Part shown: positions 6,725 through 7,514 of the stretch, piece after piece
Layout of the letters: each line of letters begins with the position of its first letter
Numbering within the stretch: position 1 is the stretch's first letter
Assembly (NCBI GenBank): GCA_947367415.1
Contig: CANBEE010000128.1
Location: 1-7,514, forward strand
Source of the DNA: an uncultured Bacteroidales bacterium
GTDB lineage: Bacteria; Bacteroidota; Bacteroidia; Bacteroidales; Bacteroidaceae
Direction of reading: 5' to 3'
DNA length: 7,514 nucleotides
The notes under the pieces: generated by a model
Told to the model about the DNA's origin: nothing
What the model saw: the letters and a program-made list of their open reading frames with translations, nothing else
The model's database searches: none
Made by a program: the position numbers and the translations under genes

Positions 6725-7514
6725 GATGAAGTCACCGGATGTTCCCATATCGTGAACATAGTTGCCTGTCATGTCGTAAGAAGATATCACAGCGCCTTCC
6801 TGGCTCATGTAGACCAGACGATTATTGTAATCAGAAATCACATTGTCCCTGAGTACAACAGAAGTCATGGCTACATCCTTTGAACCGATTTCAATCATGT
6901 TCTGGACAGCACCGGCACCTGTAAGTTCGAGGCCTCTGAGAGTGAATGTCTTCACTGCATCGCCAGAGATCTTGAAGCCACCGACGAGTACCGCACCTTC
7001 CTCACCTACGAGGTTGAGTGAACCTGTAACAGCGAGTACGCCATTGCTTACCTCTGCCACATCAGCAACAGTTGTAAGGTCATATGTTCCAGCCTTGAGA
7101 GTGATAGCACCCTTTCCTGCTGAAATTGCAGTAAGAAGGTCTGTTACAGTCTCAACAGTAATTTCTGAAGTAGGGTTCTTGCCTCTCATAGGGTTCCAAC
7201 GTGGATCACCTATATTAGAGTTCATTGCAACCGCATTTACAAGAGTATAGTCACCGTTGGCAGCATCCTTGCATGGATCCGCAGGAAGTACGGCGCCACC
7301 TCCGGCAAGACCTTCCTCGCGTGTACAATTGACAGTCCACCAAGAGTAAGCAGACCTTTCCTCCCTCTCCTCAATATTATAGAAATAGTTATTTGCTATA
7401 ACATTCGGCTTAAGGGCAGCTGAGTTCTTGCTGATGAACTTAGGATAACCTGCCGCATTTGCAGGAGCAGTATCAATAAGGATTGAGTAGAAGAGGTTGT
7501 TCATAATCCTATAA
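6398..7514 (-). CDS. Chimeric frame: beta-helix (DUF4957/DUF5123-like) protein joined to a RecA C-terminus; 5' end beyond the window
   Basis: One frame is open from the right window edge to the stop at 6398. The first in-window Met is at 7504, but the codons before it stay open, so it is probably internal and the N-terminus is missing. Counting from that Met, residues 1-103 end in a GDPRW motif (99-103), as I recall from DUF5123/pectate-lyase-like proteins. Residues about 114-260 (ITVETVTDLLTAI, ITLKAGTYDL, LRGLELTGAG, LRDNVISDYNN, MTGNYVHDMG) read as right-handed beta-helix turns of DUF4957 type, usual in secreted or surface polysaccharide-degradation proteins. From DIRKGT at 261-266 onward the protein is RecA: VKVVKNKVAPPF at 281-292 and FGEGISKTGEIVDLG at 301-315. 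A secreted repeat protein fused to a cytoplasmic recombinase tail makes no obvious sense. An assembly chimera or local rearrangement is favoured over a functional fusion. The two halves are best annotated separately. Confidence 0.8.
   Translation of the reverse strand, partial: YRIMNNLFYSILIDTAPANAAGYPKFISKNSAALKPNVIANNYFYNIEEREERSAYSWWTVNCTREEGLAGGGAVLPADPCKDAANGDYTLVNAVAMNSNIGDPRWNPMRGKNPTSEITVETVTDLLTAISAGKGAITLKAGTYDLTTVADVAEVSNGVLAVTGSLNLVGEEGAVLVGGFKISGDAVKTFTLRGLELTGAGAVQNMIEIGSKDVAMTSVVLRDNVISDYNNRLVYMSQEGAVISSYDMTGNYVHDMGTSGDFIDIRKGTQIKDGDEVIGNQTKVKVVKNKVAPPFRKAEFDIMFGEGISKTGEIVDLGVDFGIVKKSGSWFSYGETKLAQGRDATKQLLADNPELAEELEAKIFEAMKNKE
6707..6726. other. Junction between beta-helix and recA sequences
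   Basis: On the minus strand this stretch encodes (I)DIRKGT. It fits RecA, where a conserved LDIRR/K segment precedes the KDGDEVIG stretch, and it also fits the beta-helix family, where I recall a similar GDFIDIRKG turn. The switch of parent must lie in or beside this stretch. The exact extent of shared bases cannot be set without the two parent sequences. Confidence 0.6.

Noticed and set aside
6843..7250. Plus-strand open frame (135 aa) opposite the beta-helix part, Ser/Thr/Pro-rich.
   Set aside because: Its composition follows from the antisense of beta-helix codons, and no signal, domain or leader supports it.

Overview
The window looks like chromosomal DNA from a member of the Bacteroidales (Bacteroidota), most likely Prevotellaceae or a close relative. 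Three things point there: a TonB-dependent receptor followed by two lipoproteins with acidic residues soon after the lipobox cysteine, of which the first matches the DUF5689 family; A-rich gene leaders without a strong Shine-Dalgarno; and a RecA C-terminus of Bacteroidetes type. The genus cannot be fixed from the sequence alone.

Layout. Positions 21-5354 (+ strand) hold three tandem genes with 54 and 45 base gaps, read here as one operon: an outer-membrane TonB-dependent receptor (890 aa), a DUF5689-type OB-fold lipoprotein (274 aa after moving the start to 2748), and a multidomain lipoprotein (578 aa) with a choice-of-anchor-J-like domain, a carbohydrate-binding-module-like beta-sandwich and a C-terminal OB-fold-like region. 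A strong intrinsic terminator closes the operon at 5379-5412. No SusD-like gene is visible, so this is not a canonical SusC/SusD pair. The two lipoproteins are the best candidates for surface partners of the receptor. The substrate is unknown. From memory of similar loci, DUF5689 genes can sit near secreted nucleases, so a nucleic-acid or nucleotide ligand is a speculation worth testing.

Positions 5355-5530 are a convergent intergenic region with a second intrinsic terminator on the minus strand at 5444-5487, related in sequence to the first. Positions 5531-6343 (- strand) encode a complete glucosamine-6-phosphate deaminase (NagB). Its catalytic residues, and the allosteric residues known from E. 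coli NagB, fall at the same residue numbers.

Positions 6398-7514 (- strand) hold the oddest object: one open frame whose first ~260 visible residues are a beta-helix-type extracellular protein (DUF4957/DUF5123, pectate-lyase-like) and whose last ~108 residues are the C-terminal part of RecA, without the ATPase core. The join lies in a short stretch (about 6707-6726, encoding DIRKGT) that fits both parents. The simplest reading is a chimeric assembly or a microhomology-driven rearrangement; a real gene fusion is less likely. The frame is open through the right edge, so the N-terminus of the beta-helix part is missing. Gene order across about 6707-6726 should not be trusted until checked. There is no gene-free stretch over 300 bases and no RNA gene, CRISPR array or insertion sequence was seen.
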